A stretch of 64,000 nucleotides of DNA from a virus: positions 1-64,000 of the IMG/VR virus record IMGVR_UViG_3300034524_000181, one strand, 5' to 3'. Below the pieces are notes generated by a model, which saw only the letters and a program-made list of their open reading frames with translations, ran no database searches and had not been told where the DNA came from. Below, one piece after another: positions 42,695 through 50,467 of this stretch (positions within the stretch are counted from its first letter, which is position 1; every line of letters starts with the position of its first letter). A program made the position numbers and the translations under genes.

Positions 42695-43396
42695 TTAACC
42701 ATACTTAATAAAGGCATCGGTAAAGCCAGCTTTCTTAGCTTTGGCAAGTTGCGCTTCCGCATTGGCTTTTACAGAATAGGCACCGATTTGAACACGATAA
42801 TATTTCTTTCTCTCCTGTTCTGCAGGCTTCTCTCCTTCACTTAATAGCTTTTTCACATCCGCTCTGAAGGTATCCATGCTTTTTCCATGCTTTGGAAACC
42901 AGTTTCTCGGATCTCCATGATTACTTGCGATTCCTTTTTGATATCCTTCATAGTGGCCAATAACATCTTTTTCGGTCAAGTTATAGAGCTTGCAAAGATA
43001 CACACACAGTTCTACCGCTTCCTTATAAACTGCATTAAAATACGAGGCATCGGTCAAACCGTCCTCGCAGATTTCAAAACCAATATGAGTATCATTTGCC
43101 TTTCCACCTGTATGCCATCCACGATGGTCCCATGGCAGAGTTTGATAAGTGGCAATTGAACCATTCTTAAGCTTTCCAATGAAAGCATGGACGCAAACCT
43201 GTCTTCCGTCAGGTCTATCCTGATTCCAGTGATTATTGTACTGATTTACACCTAATAGACCATCATCCGGTCCAACGTATCTACGAAGATAAGGATTGTT
43301 GGCACCGGTGCTATGAACCATGATACCTTTCGGTGTAATCTTTTTTCCTGCCTTATAACATGCATTTTCAGTCAGAATAAGTTTTCTTAGATTCAT
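42695..43396 (-). CDS. N-acetylmuramoyl-L-alanine amidase endolysin with SPOR domain
   Basis: The 233-residue endolysin has an amidase_2 domain (about 1-175) with zinc ligands in IMVHSTGANN and NHGDPRNWFPKHG and the catalytic region HIGFEICED. A short SPOR-type peptidoglycan-binding domain ends the protein (YYRVQIGAYSVKANAEAQLA). It cuts the bond between glycan and peptide in the host wall at the end of the lytic cycle. It overlaps the holin gene by four bases. Confidence 0.93.
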   Translation of the reverse strand: MNLRKLILTENACYKAGKKITPKGIMVHSTGANNPYLRRYVGPDDGLLGVNQYNNHWNQDRPDGRQVCVHAFIGKLKNGSIATYQTLPWDHRGWHTGGKANDTHIGFEICEDGLTDASYFNAVYKEAVELCVYLCKLYNLTEKDVIGHYEGYQKGIASNHGDPRNWFPKHGKSMDTFRADVKKLLSEGEKPAEQERKKYYRVQIGAYSVKANAEAQLAKAKKAGFTDAFIKYG

Positions 43397-43803
43397 TGTT
43401 CCTTACCTCCTTTATTATGCAACTGAACAAGAATATCTTTTAATTTTTCTGGTATTGGTAGTCCTAATCGACCAGCATTTTCTAGCATAGATACACCTTC
43501 ATTGGAGCAATAGAAAAAGATGATAGCAGTCCGAAGCACGCTCCCATCTCCAATCAGATTTGTATCAATCAAATGTCCAACTCCAACTAGAATAAAAATA
43601 AGTACTTTTTTGAATATGCCCTTAAACCCTATTTCACTTGATAGTTTCTTTTCAACAATGGCACACATGACACCGGTGATATAATCAGCCACCATTAATG
43701 CCACTAATGCATATAAAAATCCATCAAAACCTCCTAAAAACCATCCTAAAAGTCCACCAAGTACAGTAAACGCAGTTTGTATCCAACTCCAAATTTCCTT
43801 CAT
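43393..43803 (-). CDS. Phage holin (toxin secretion/lysis type)
   Basis: The 136-residue membrane protein resembles the holin family with TcdE-like members. Hydrophobic segments are visible at about 10-45 (AFTVLGGLLGWFLGGFDGFL), 70-90 (GIFKKVLIFILVGVGHLID) and 95-110. YITGVMCAIVEKKLSSEIGF is a family signature. I chose the ATG at 43801-43803, since an earlier ATG overlaps the AAGGAGG itself. It should make the pores that release the amidase. Confidence 0.9.
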   Translation of the reverse strand: MKEIWSWIQTAFTVLGGLLGWFLGGFDGFLYALVALMVADYITGVMCAIVEKKLSSEIGFKGIFKKVLIFILVGVGHLIDTNLIGDGSVLRTAIIFFYCSNEGVSMLENAGRLGLPIPEKLKDILVQLHNKGGKEQ

Positions 43804-43833
43804 TATTTTTACCTCCTTCATGATTGGTGCATA

Positions 43834-43869
43834 TATAAAAAGAGTGTCTGCATTATCGCAAACACTCTT
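43834..43869 (-). terminator. Terminator between tail operon and holin
   Basis: The minus strand reads AAGAGTGT, a loop with a TGC/GCA inner pair, ACACTCTT, then TTT. It may limit how much lysis-gene transcript follows the tail genes. Confidence 0.75.
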
Positions 43870-43884
43870 GGTTCAGTGTGTTAA

Positions 43885-46356
43885 TTATATTTGTTTAGGT
43901 AAGGCTTCCCATAACCTCATATCCTCCTGTCCCAGAGACCATATCGCAATCCCCCTAAGCTTCCATCGATACGCTGCCTCATTTGCCCAATAGACTAGGC
44001 TATCCACGTCTTGGTAGTAAAGAATTGAGAAGCCATCAGCATCCCCGAGAAATAGGCGTGAAATCCATACATTAATGTCCTTAGGCACAATCTTTACTGA
44101 ATAGTCATTTCCACAGACCAATGATAAAAGCTCTGAGTGAAAAAAATCATAATCCATGGAAATATCCTGACTTCTTGTTGAAGCTTCCTCCACATCACTG
44201 TTAACTGTAAAAACCTGAAACTCACTATCCCATGTAACACCAGTTCTTTCTAGTCTCCCATACTCCGTTCTAGTTCCATCTGGGAAGATTACATCAAATC
44301 TTTCATAAGGTTCATAAGTCCAGGCATCTCCTAATCTTATTAATTCACATAGAATACGTCCATCCGATTGAATTCCGGCATAACCACCTGAATAACCATC
44401 AAGCGACGCTGTGAATCGCAAAATACTACTTGCTCCAGAATAAACCCTTACAGAATTACTACGTATCCTCATTTCAATGGTGTACATTCTTGGATTTGAG
44501 CGAAGATCTGATGATGGAGTTTTAGAAATTTCGGTTGCATAGCTTCCGATTAGAGTAGAACCATTATATAGTTCAATACGCTGTGAATTAATATTTAAAC
44601 AGCAAAAGAGTTCTCCACAAAAAATGCCAGCTCGACCACTTCCATCTGAAGGAAAAGCTAATCTCGCTCTTAAATGAACATCTGAGAAACCATTATATTT
44701 CCACGCCAACCTCCCATGTCCATCAAGCTGTGAATAAGGGCGAGTAGCTGGATCATTCTTGTTCTGCCACACCTCCCACTCTCCGCTTAATGTTGTCCAA
44801 TAGCTGGATGGAAGCGGATTTTCATCTCGAAAGTCCTCATACCAAATTAGTGCTGAATCAGGCTTTCTACGAAGTACTTCCGTTGTCAATTTAAATCCCC
44901 GATCGGGCTGAACCATTAAACCGTTCACATCTTTAAACTGGCGAGGGGATAACATGAAGTCAGCCTCTCCAGCAGAAGGCTCTTCACTAAAGCTTGAACA
45001 TACCCGAAATCCATAGAACTGTACTCCTGTTACTGAGGGACTAACTGTGACAGTATGAGTTCCAGCTGAAAGATATACACTCGAAGCCAAAGAGCTCCAG
45101 CAAGTTGTTCTCCAATATGGCCACCATAACCTACTCTCACTAAATACCTTATTTATTCCGTCAAGCGAAACATGGATAGTATTCTTGTCCCAAAAAGGAA
45201 AAGAAAAGCGAATAGCTACATCATAAAAACCAGCAGATTCTATTTCAAATTCGTAGGTGGCTTCACCTTCATCTCCAAGTGTAATAAATTGAGATGAAAC
45301 TGATACATTACCAAAATAATTATCAGGTGTTCCACCACTACGGTCTATAAAGATTGTGCCAAATTCAGTTTTTTGTTGCTTACTATAGGCGGTCAAATAT
45401 CTGCGACGACTATAGGATTCCTCAAGTAATGGGTATGTTCTTGAAACAGCATCCCAGCCTTCCATGTAGTCATACACATGTGGTAACGCCCAAGGAACCT
45501 TATCATAATCATCCCAATACGCAATGATTGGAATCATTGGTTGAGGTGGCCCGTCATCAGTAAAGTTATATCCTCCTGTCATCCAAAGCTTTGCTGCATA
45601 ATAAGTGTTTGAAATCCCACGATATGTTATTCCAAGGTTCTCTGGTGTATCATGTATCCTCCAGTTCCAGCCATAGGCGGGCAATCCCAAAAATATTTTT
45701 TCAGGATTCATAACCCGAACAGCATAATCATAAATACCTTCCAACCAATCCCTCGGAGAAACCGGTCCCGGAGCAGAACCAGCCCATGCCATGCCATAAC
45801 TCATAATCGCTGCCGTATCACAGTACGGATTTAAGTCTTCATAGACACACCAATTTTCGCCACCAACCGAGCCTTGTACTCCCGTCATTCCTGGTAAACA
45901 AATATTAACGAGTTTAGAAGAATCATAGGCTTTGACAGTATTATATATGTCACGAAATAGGGCATTGGCAGCATCCTTGTTCTCGTAGCCACCTCCACGT
46001 TCCAAGTCTATATCAACCCCTGCACACCATGGATACTTTTCCATAATGCGAATGATCTCAGTAAGAAATTTATCCTTCGCACCACTGGTATTATTTCTAA
46101 GGGCAGTAAAAATAGAAGCTGTACCATGATTCATAATAGTCAGTAGCCATTTGATATGAGGCCAACGGTTAATATAGGTAAGCATACTGGATATGCTTGT
46201 TCCTGTTTCTGTTATTGTCCCGGTGATATCCACTTCAAAAGTAAAAATACCCACCGTATCAATTCGATCACCATAGTCTCGTAATGCTTGATACATGCGG
46301 GTATTCCCCATGAAACTCCAGACCATACAACGCTTACCTTTTAAATAGTCAATCAA
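43885..46356 (-). CDS. GH18-like glycosidase tail protein with large internal insertion
   Basis: The 823-residue protein begins with a GH18 (chitinase-type) barrel, residues about 8-320. The catalytic pattern D-x-D-x-E is at D115, D117 and E119 in CAGVDIDLE. Residues about 330-700 hold beta-rich binding modules (WYEDFRDENPLPSSYWTTL, DGHGRLAWKYNGFSDVHLRA). The final 45 residues return to the barrel (YWANEAAYRWKLRGIAIWSL, GQED). GH18-like phage proteins may cut N-acetylglucosamine-containing cell-surface glycans. It is encoded after the tail-tip genes. Confidence 0.85.
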   Translation of the reverse strand: MIDYLKGKRCMVWSFMGNTRMYQALRDYGDRIDTVGIFTFEVDITGTITETGTSISSMLTYINRWPHIKWLLTIMNHGTASIFTALRNNTSGAKDKFLTEIIRIMEKYPWCAGVDIDLERGGGYENKDAANALFRDIYNTVKAYDSSKLVNICLPGMTGVQGSVGGENWCVYEDLNPYCDTAAIMSYGMAWAGSAPGPVSPRDWLEGIYDYAVRVMNPEKIFLGLPAYGWNWRIHDTPENLGITYRGISNTYYAAKLWMTGGYNFTDDGPPQPMIPIIAYWDDYDKVPWALPHVYDYMEGWDAVSRTYPLLEESYSRRRYLTAYSKQQKTEFGTIFIDRSGGTPDNYFGNVSVSSQFITLGDEGEATYEFEIESAGFYDVAIRFSFPFWDKNTIHVSLDGINKVFSESRLWWPYWRTTCWSSLASSVYLSAGTHTVTVSPSVTGVQFYGFRVCSSFSEEPSAGEADFMLSPRQFKDVNGLMVQPDRGFKLTTEVLRRKPDSALIWYEDFRDENPLPSSYWTTLSGEWEVWQNKNDPATRPYSQLDGHGRLAWKYNGFSDVHLRARLAFPSDGSGRAGIFCGELFCCLNINSQRIELYNGSTLIGSYATEISKTPSSDLRSNPRMYTIEMRIRSNSVRVYSGASSILRFTASLDGYSGGYAGIQSDGRILCELIRLGDAWTYEPYERFDVIFPDGTRTEYGRLERTGVTWDSEFQVFTVNSDVEEASTRSQDISMDYDFFHSELLSLVCGNDYSVKIVPKDINVWISRLFLGDADGFSILYYQDVDSLVYWANEAAYRWKLRGIAIWSLGQEDMRLWEALPKQI

Positions 46357-46934
46357 AGGCGCTCACTTCCTTCCTGCATTTCTTGAAACTCAAATAATAC
46401 CCGGGCTGATTTTCTGTCTTCTAGCTTTATCACATGTTTGCTATCACCGGATGCTGTATATTGAAAAAAACCTTCCTTATCAGTTGGGTTTCCGTTCTTT
46501 AAACACTGCCTAGTTGATGCTAGTAGCGAAAAGGTATCACCTGGACTAACTGCCTCATTAAATATCACCTTGTGCACCCCTGCTCCTTGAGACAATTGGA
46601 TACTGCCTGCAGCCATATTTTGGTTTGGATAAATATGACAGTCAAGGCCAGCGGAAGTTGAACCCAGATTGAAGAGAATAATCGTCTCTCCGCTTCGAAC
46701 TACTCCATTATAAAAGCGAACAGGAACAATTGTCTCATTCTCTCGATATTTTTGCAGCATGCTCTCTGTGTTAGTTGTATAACCAGTAAGGTGATTTCCT
46801 TCCTGTGCTTGAATATCAGTAAAATATACCGTACCTGTACAATCTTCAAGAAGTAAATTCACTGTTACGCTTACTACTCGTTTATCCTCTTTACAATGAA
46901 TCGTCTCGGTAAATCTGGTAAATGCAACTGACAT
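46353..46934 (-). CDS. Tail appendage protein
   Basis: The 193-residue protein is beta-rich and has no recognised enzyme motif. It shares LLLEDCTGTVYFTDIQAQEG near residue 27 with the small protein encoded just upstream (46944-47138). The remainder (VPVRFYNGVVRSGETIILFN, NQNMAAGSIQLSQGAGVHKV) resembles structural tail or baseplate domains. It overlaps the glycosidase gene by four bases. A structural role at the tail tip is inferred from location. Confidence 0.7.
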   Translation of the reverse strand: MSVAFTRFTETIHCKEDKRVVSVTVNLLLEDCTGTVYFTDIQAQEGNHLTGYTTNTESMLQKYRENETIVPVRFYNGVVRSGETIILFNLGSTSAGLDCHIYPNQNMAAGSIQLSQGAGVHKVIFNEAVSPGDTFSLLASTRQCLKNGNPTDKEGFFQYTASGDSKHVIKLEDRKSARVLFEFQEMQEGSERL

Positions 46935-46943
46935 TTACACCAC

Positions 46944-47138
46944 CTACCCATCCAGCGTCCATTGTATTTCTGACACATGACCAACCCAGCCCGTAGCAAC
47001 AGAGCCACCTTGCAAAAGCATATCCGTAAAGAATACCTCACCAGTACAATCAGTAATGAAAAGACGGATGGTAAGCGACTTTATCTTGCCAAAACCTCTC
47101 GGTGTAATAGCATGAGCTGTCTGTGAAAAATAAGCCAT
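46944..47138 (-). CDS. Small tail-associated protein
   Basis: The 64-residue protein has the segment IRLFITDCTGEVFFTDMLLQ, close to the repeat in the neighbouring 193-residue protein. The two probably arose by partial duplication. It sits between the tail-tip gene and the appendage gene in the same operon. No other feature is visible. Confidence 0.65.
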   Translation of the reverse strand: MAYFSQTAHAITPRGFGKIKSLTIRLFITDCTGEVFFTDMLLQGGSVATGWVGHVSEIQWTLDG

Positions 47139-47153
47139 ATCGCTACCTCCTTC

Positions 47154-49676
47154 CTAATAGAGATCAATAAACCTAGTTTCTGTCGAACCGTCCTCATATT
47201 CAATGACAACTTCAATTCCAACTTTTCCGTTTGGCCCTTTCTGTAGATTTTCCGATGCAATCTGCGCTGAAAATGTGTAACTCTTTCTACTAGCAGGATA
47301 CACAGTCTGTGATAGACTTTTTGTCATTCCTAAAACTCCCTCAGCTTTAAAAGAAGCTGATCCTGATACCCCATTATTAGGGTCCACTGTAAAACCTGAA
47401 CTTAACCAATAGGTTAACCCGTCATCAGCTCGTGAATTTCTTAGATGATTAAAAGGAACTAAGTCTTTTACTTCCTGACGGTCAAGAACATCAGCTGAAG
47501 ATAAAATATCAGCAGCTTTATCCCAAACAGCAGATGAATCCCCCAGTTCTCTTAACGTTGTTGATAGCTCCAGCACTGTTTTCCATGGTTCTTGGAGATT
47601 ATATTGTCTGCGTACCACACGAGTTTTGACAGATAAATTCAAATCTCTATCATCCACAGTTACTATATCACCTAGTTTCCATGCCTCATGCTCATATCCT
47701 GTCAACACTGATAAGTCCATTGCAGAGAGAACATATGAGATTCGTGGCTTCGCATACTGAGCTAAGCGCATATTAGCGAACTCAAGCAGCTGATAAGGGT
47801 TGCTGATTGATGAAGCATCCAGCGTTCCTACTCTAACTTCTGATGAATAGCTATAATCCTCAACATACTCTTTATTACCATTGATAGAAGCAAATGTTAT
47901 ACCATCTTTTCCATAAGCATAAAGGCGAGTGATTAGACTTCTAGTATCCACTACGCGCTGTATACTTTTCATGTTCTTTCTATAGCAAAATAATGCCCCA
48001 CTATCAGTACCTCCAAATGTCAAGAGATGTACCAAACGATTGGCACTATCGAAAATCAAGTCGCCTCCATGAATATTCTGTATTGTTCGTAGGATAGCTA
48101 ATGCATTCTTTTCTGTTGATTGCCATGTACGTTTAGTATTTACAGTTACGTTTCCTAATGACCAGCCAGTATTAAGTAAGGCATAGCGCATAGGGACTTC
48201 TGGTGTCTCTGCAACAAATTCCATGGGTTCTTTTTCAGCACTAAAAGAAAGATCATAAAATGCTGCTTCCGCATATACTTGAGTTACAACTCTTCCATCG
48301 GAGCTTTTCTCATCTGTTATAGTTCGAATACGATAAACATCATTAACAATCTGCACCTGTTTTTCATTGTCTAATGTCTCTCGCTTGGAATCATGAAATG
48401 GCAGTTTAAACTCCAGAATATCAGCGCCATTTACTTCACTTGTTACTACAATATCAAAGGCATTTTCTAACACTGCTTCCCAAGCCCCGTTAGTATCCAA
48501 CACAACTGGTCTTGCAAATCCAAGTCTCTCATAAGGAGGTTTTGGTATATCATGTAGTTGTATTTCAAGAAGTTTAGGAGTTCTACTGGTGTCTTGAGTA
48601 GATAATGTAATTCGATAACGAATATATTCTCTGTTTGGAGATTGTAATTCCCCACTTGTTCCAATAGCCTGCCATTCAGTCCAACTAGACAAATCATCTG
48701 ATGTAGAAGTTTCAACTAAGCTTATCGATGTTATACCTGCAATGTATTCACTTGTAACTGATACTCTACCCGTTCCAGAAAGCCCACAGGCAGCTGCTAT
48801 CGAATAAAACTGGCCACTTTGTGCATAGACTCCGCTTGTTGCTTTTAGTATGACAGAACCAGGGTCCACAAGAGCATCAACATCAGCAGTGCTGTCTCCA
48901 CCGTTTGCCAAAATTGAAGATTTAAAATAGAAAATAAGATCCTCCATGGTAAGCGAAGAATCTTTTTCATAGAACCAGTCATCAAATCCTCCTGCGTAAT
49001 AATAGGTATTTGCATGCATCCCCATCACAATGTCCGCAACACAGGATTGATTTAAGTCTCCCGTGAATGTTCGAACTGGAGATTGCCAGACAGCCCCATC
49101 ACTTCGATCGCAAAGTAAGTTCTGTACCCTTTTGCTGTTTACCTCAATGATTGATGCAATAAAGTACCACCCGTTATTCTTTAGGGGAATAGTAGGTGTT
49201 TCTGTCTGGTCATATATCAGGGAGCCGGAAGAATTATACAGCATTAATCGCAACCTTCCCTGAAATAAAGAAACATAAAAAATTGGTTGGCCAGGGCCTT
49301 GTCTAGTATTGAAAATCGGGATATACGTCTGCCCCACAGAATAAGTAGTTGGGTTTATCCATCCACCAACAACAATCTTTTCACCTAAATCACTAAAAAA
49401 GCTACCATCATTGGTAGCCACTAAATGCGTCTTTTCACTTGTTGGATTAATGATATTCTGCCTAAAATATCTTCCTAATCTACCAGATGATAAGTTGGCT
49501 GATGTGCCTGACCATCCGGATACAAAGAAGTTTCTGTTATGACCAGAATCATCTGCAAGCATGTTATTGCTATCTGGTGTAGCTTCATTAAATCGCCAAA
49601 GAGCAACTGTCTTCTCGCTTACAGGAAACTCACCTGTAAAATCTGTCTGTGATGTTAAGATTGATTTAATTGCCAC
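47154..49676 (-). CDS. Phage tail-tip protein with LamG-like N-terminus
   Basis: This is the prophage B counterpart of the tail-tip protein at 1-2523, with the same length of 840 residues and the same domain order. The N-terminal LamG-like part (VGGWINPTTYSVGQTYIPIF) and endopeptidase-like core (EFKLPFHDSKRETLDNEKQV) are very similar, with scattered changes. The stop is TAG, showing that this genome uses TAG as a normal stop. It follows the Dit gene and should contact the host surface. Confidence 0.85.
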   Translation of the reverse strand: MAIKSILTSQTDFTGEFPVSEKTVALWRFNEATPDSNNMLADDSGHNRNFFVSGWSGTSANLSSGRLGRYFRQNIINPTSEKTHLVATNDGSFFSDLGEKIVVGGWINPTTYSVGQTYIPIFNTRQGPGQPIFYVSLFQGRLRLMLYNSSGSLIYDQTETPTIPLKNNGWYFIASIIEVNSKRVQNLLCDRSDGAVWQSPVRTFTGDLNQSCVADIVMGMHANTYYYAGGFDDWFYEKDSSLTMEDLIFYFKSSILANGGDSTADVDALVDPGSVILKATSGVYAQSGQFYSIAAACGLSGTGRVSVTSEYIAGITSISLVETSTSDDLSSWTEWQAIGTSGELQSPNREYIRYRITLSTQDTSRTPKLLEIQLHDIPKPPYERLGFARPVVLDTNGAWEAVLENAFDIVVTSEVNGADILEFKLPFHDSKRETLDNEKQVQIVNDVYRIRTITDEKSSDGRVVTQVYAEAAFYDLSFSAEKEPMEFVAETPEVPMRYALLNTGWSLGNVTVNTKRTWQSTEKNALAILRTIQNIHGGDLIFDSANRLVHLLTFGGTDSGALFCYRKNMKSIQRVVDTRSLITRLYAYGKDGITFASINGNKEYVEDYSYSSEVRVGTLDASSISNPYQLLEFANMRLAQYAKPRISYVLSAMDLSVLTGYEHEAWKLGDIVTVDDRDLNLSVKTRVVRRQYNLQEPWKTVLELSTTLRELGDSSAVWDKAADILSSADVLDRQEVKDLVPFNHLRNSRADDGLTYWLSSGFTVDPNNGVSGSASFKAEGVLGMTKSLSQTVYPASRKSYTFSAQIASENLQKGPNGKVGIEVVIEYEDGSTETRFIDLY

Positions 49677-49680
49677 AAGC

Positions 49681-50454
49681 TCACCTCCATCTGCTTTTAG
49701 CCATAATCTTCAGCTCCGAAAAAGTTGCTCCCGCCACTGAAACTGTTATTTCATTTTCACCTTTGTGCAGTATAGGAAAGTTAAGCTCATCCAAGCCTGC
49801 AAGCCCATTTCTAAGTGTATTTCCGTTTGCATCGGTAATTTTTGCAGTTACTAATCCACTATCAATGACAAGCACTTCATCTGCTGCCAAAGCCCCAAAT
49901 ACTCGTAGTTCTTCGCCATTTGTCGTAATAGAAATGTAGGTGGATGATGAGCTGCTGATTATCCCCTTAAGTTGATAAACCGGTTCTGAATCCGCATTCC
50001 CAGTTAACCTTTTAATTTCATGAGCACCAACACTGGAAATCGTAAATTGTTCATCTATCAGTGCATAGGCGTGTGGATCTGGACAAATAAATTTTAATTC
50101 AAAGGCTCCAGCAGTTCTAAGTAATCTCTCACAATCTACTTGTTCAGTAAGCCGAGCATAAAAGTATCGATCGGGAATATCCTCTAATACAAGCTGCTTG
50201 AGACCATTCATTGGATTAAGCCATTCTGCAATAGAGTCTAAAACGCTCACTAAATCTGCAAAACTCTTTTGAGGATATACATTACAGCTGATTGTTATGA
50301 TCCGCTCTGAACTATCACAACCAAAATCTGCAACTCCCGCCTTTCCTGGAACAACCTCATACGAATTTCGTAGAGCGGGCGATGCCTGCCACCTTGTAAG
50401 TTTTGCTTTTATCTTCATATTTTTTGAATTGATACCATTATAAACGAAGCCCAT
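49681..50454 (-). CDS. Distal tail protein (Dit-like)
   Basis: The 257-residue homologue of the protein at 2528-3301 starts MGFVYNGINSKNMKIKAKL and carries VPGKAGVADFGCDSSERI. The ring domain ends near FELKFICPDPHAYALIDEQF. It should join tail tube and tip. The C-terminal domain differs more between the two prophages than the N-terminal one. Confidence 0.9.
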   Translation of the reverse strand: MGFVYNGINSKNMKIKAKLTRWQASPALRNSYEVVPGKAGVADFGCDSSERIITISCNVYPQKSFADLVSVLDSIAEWLNPMNGLKQLVLEDIPDRYFYARLTEQVDCERLLRTAGAFELKFICPDPHAYALIDEQFTISSVGAHEIKRLTGNADSEPVYQLKGIISSSSSTYISITTNGEELRVFGALAADEVLVIDSGLVTAKITDANGNTLRNGLAGLDELNFPILHKGENEITVSVAGATFSELKIMAKSRWR

Positions 50455-50467
50455 ACATCGCCCTCCT

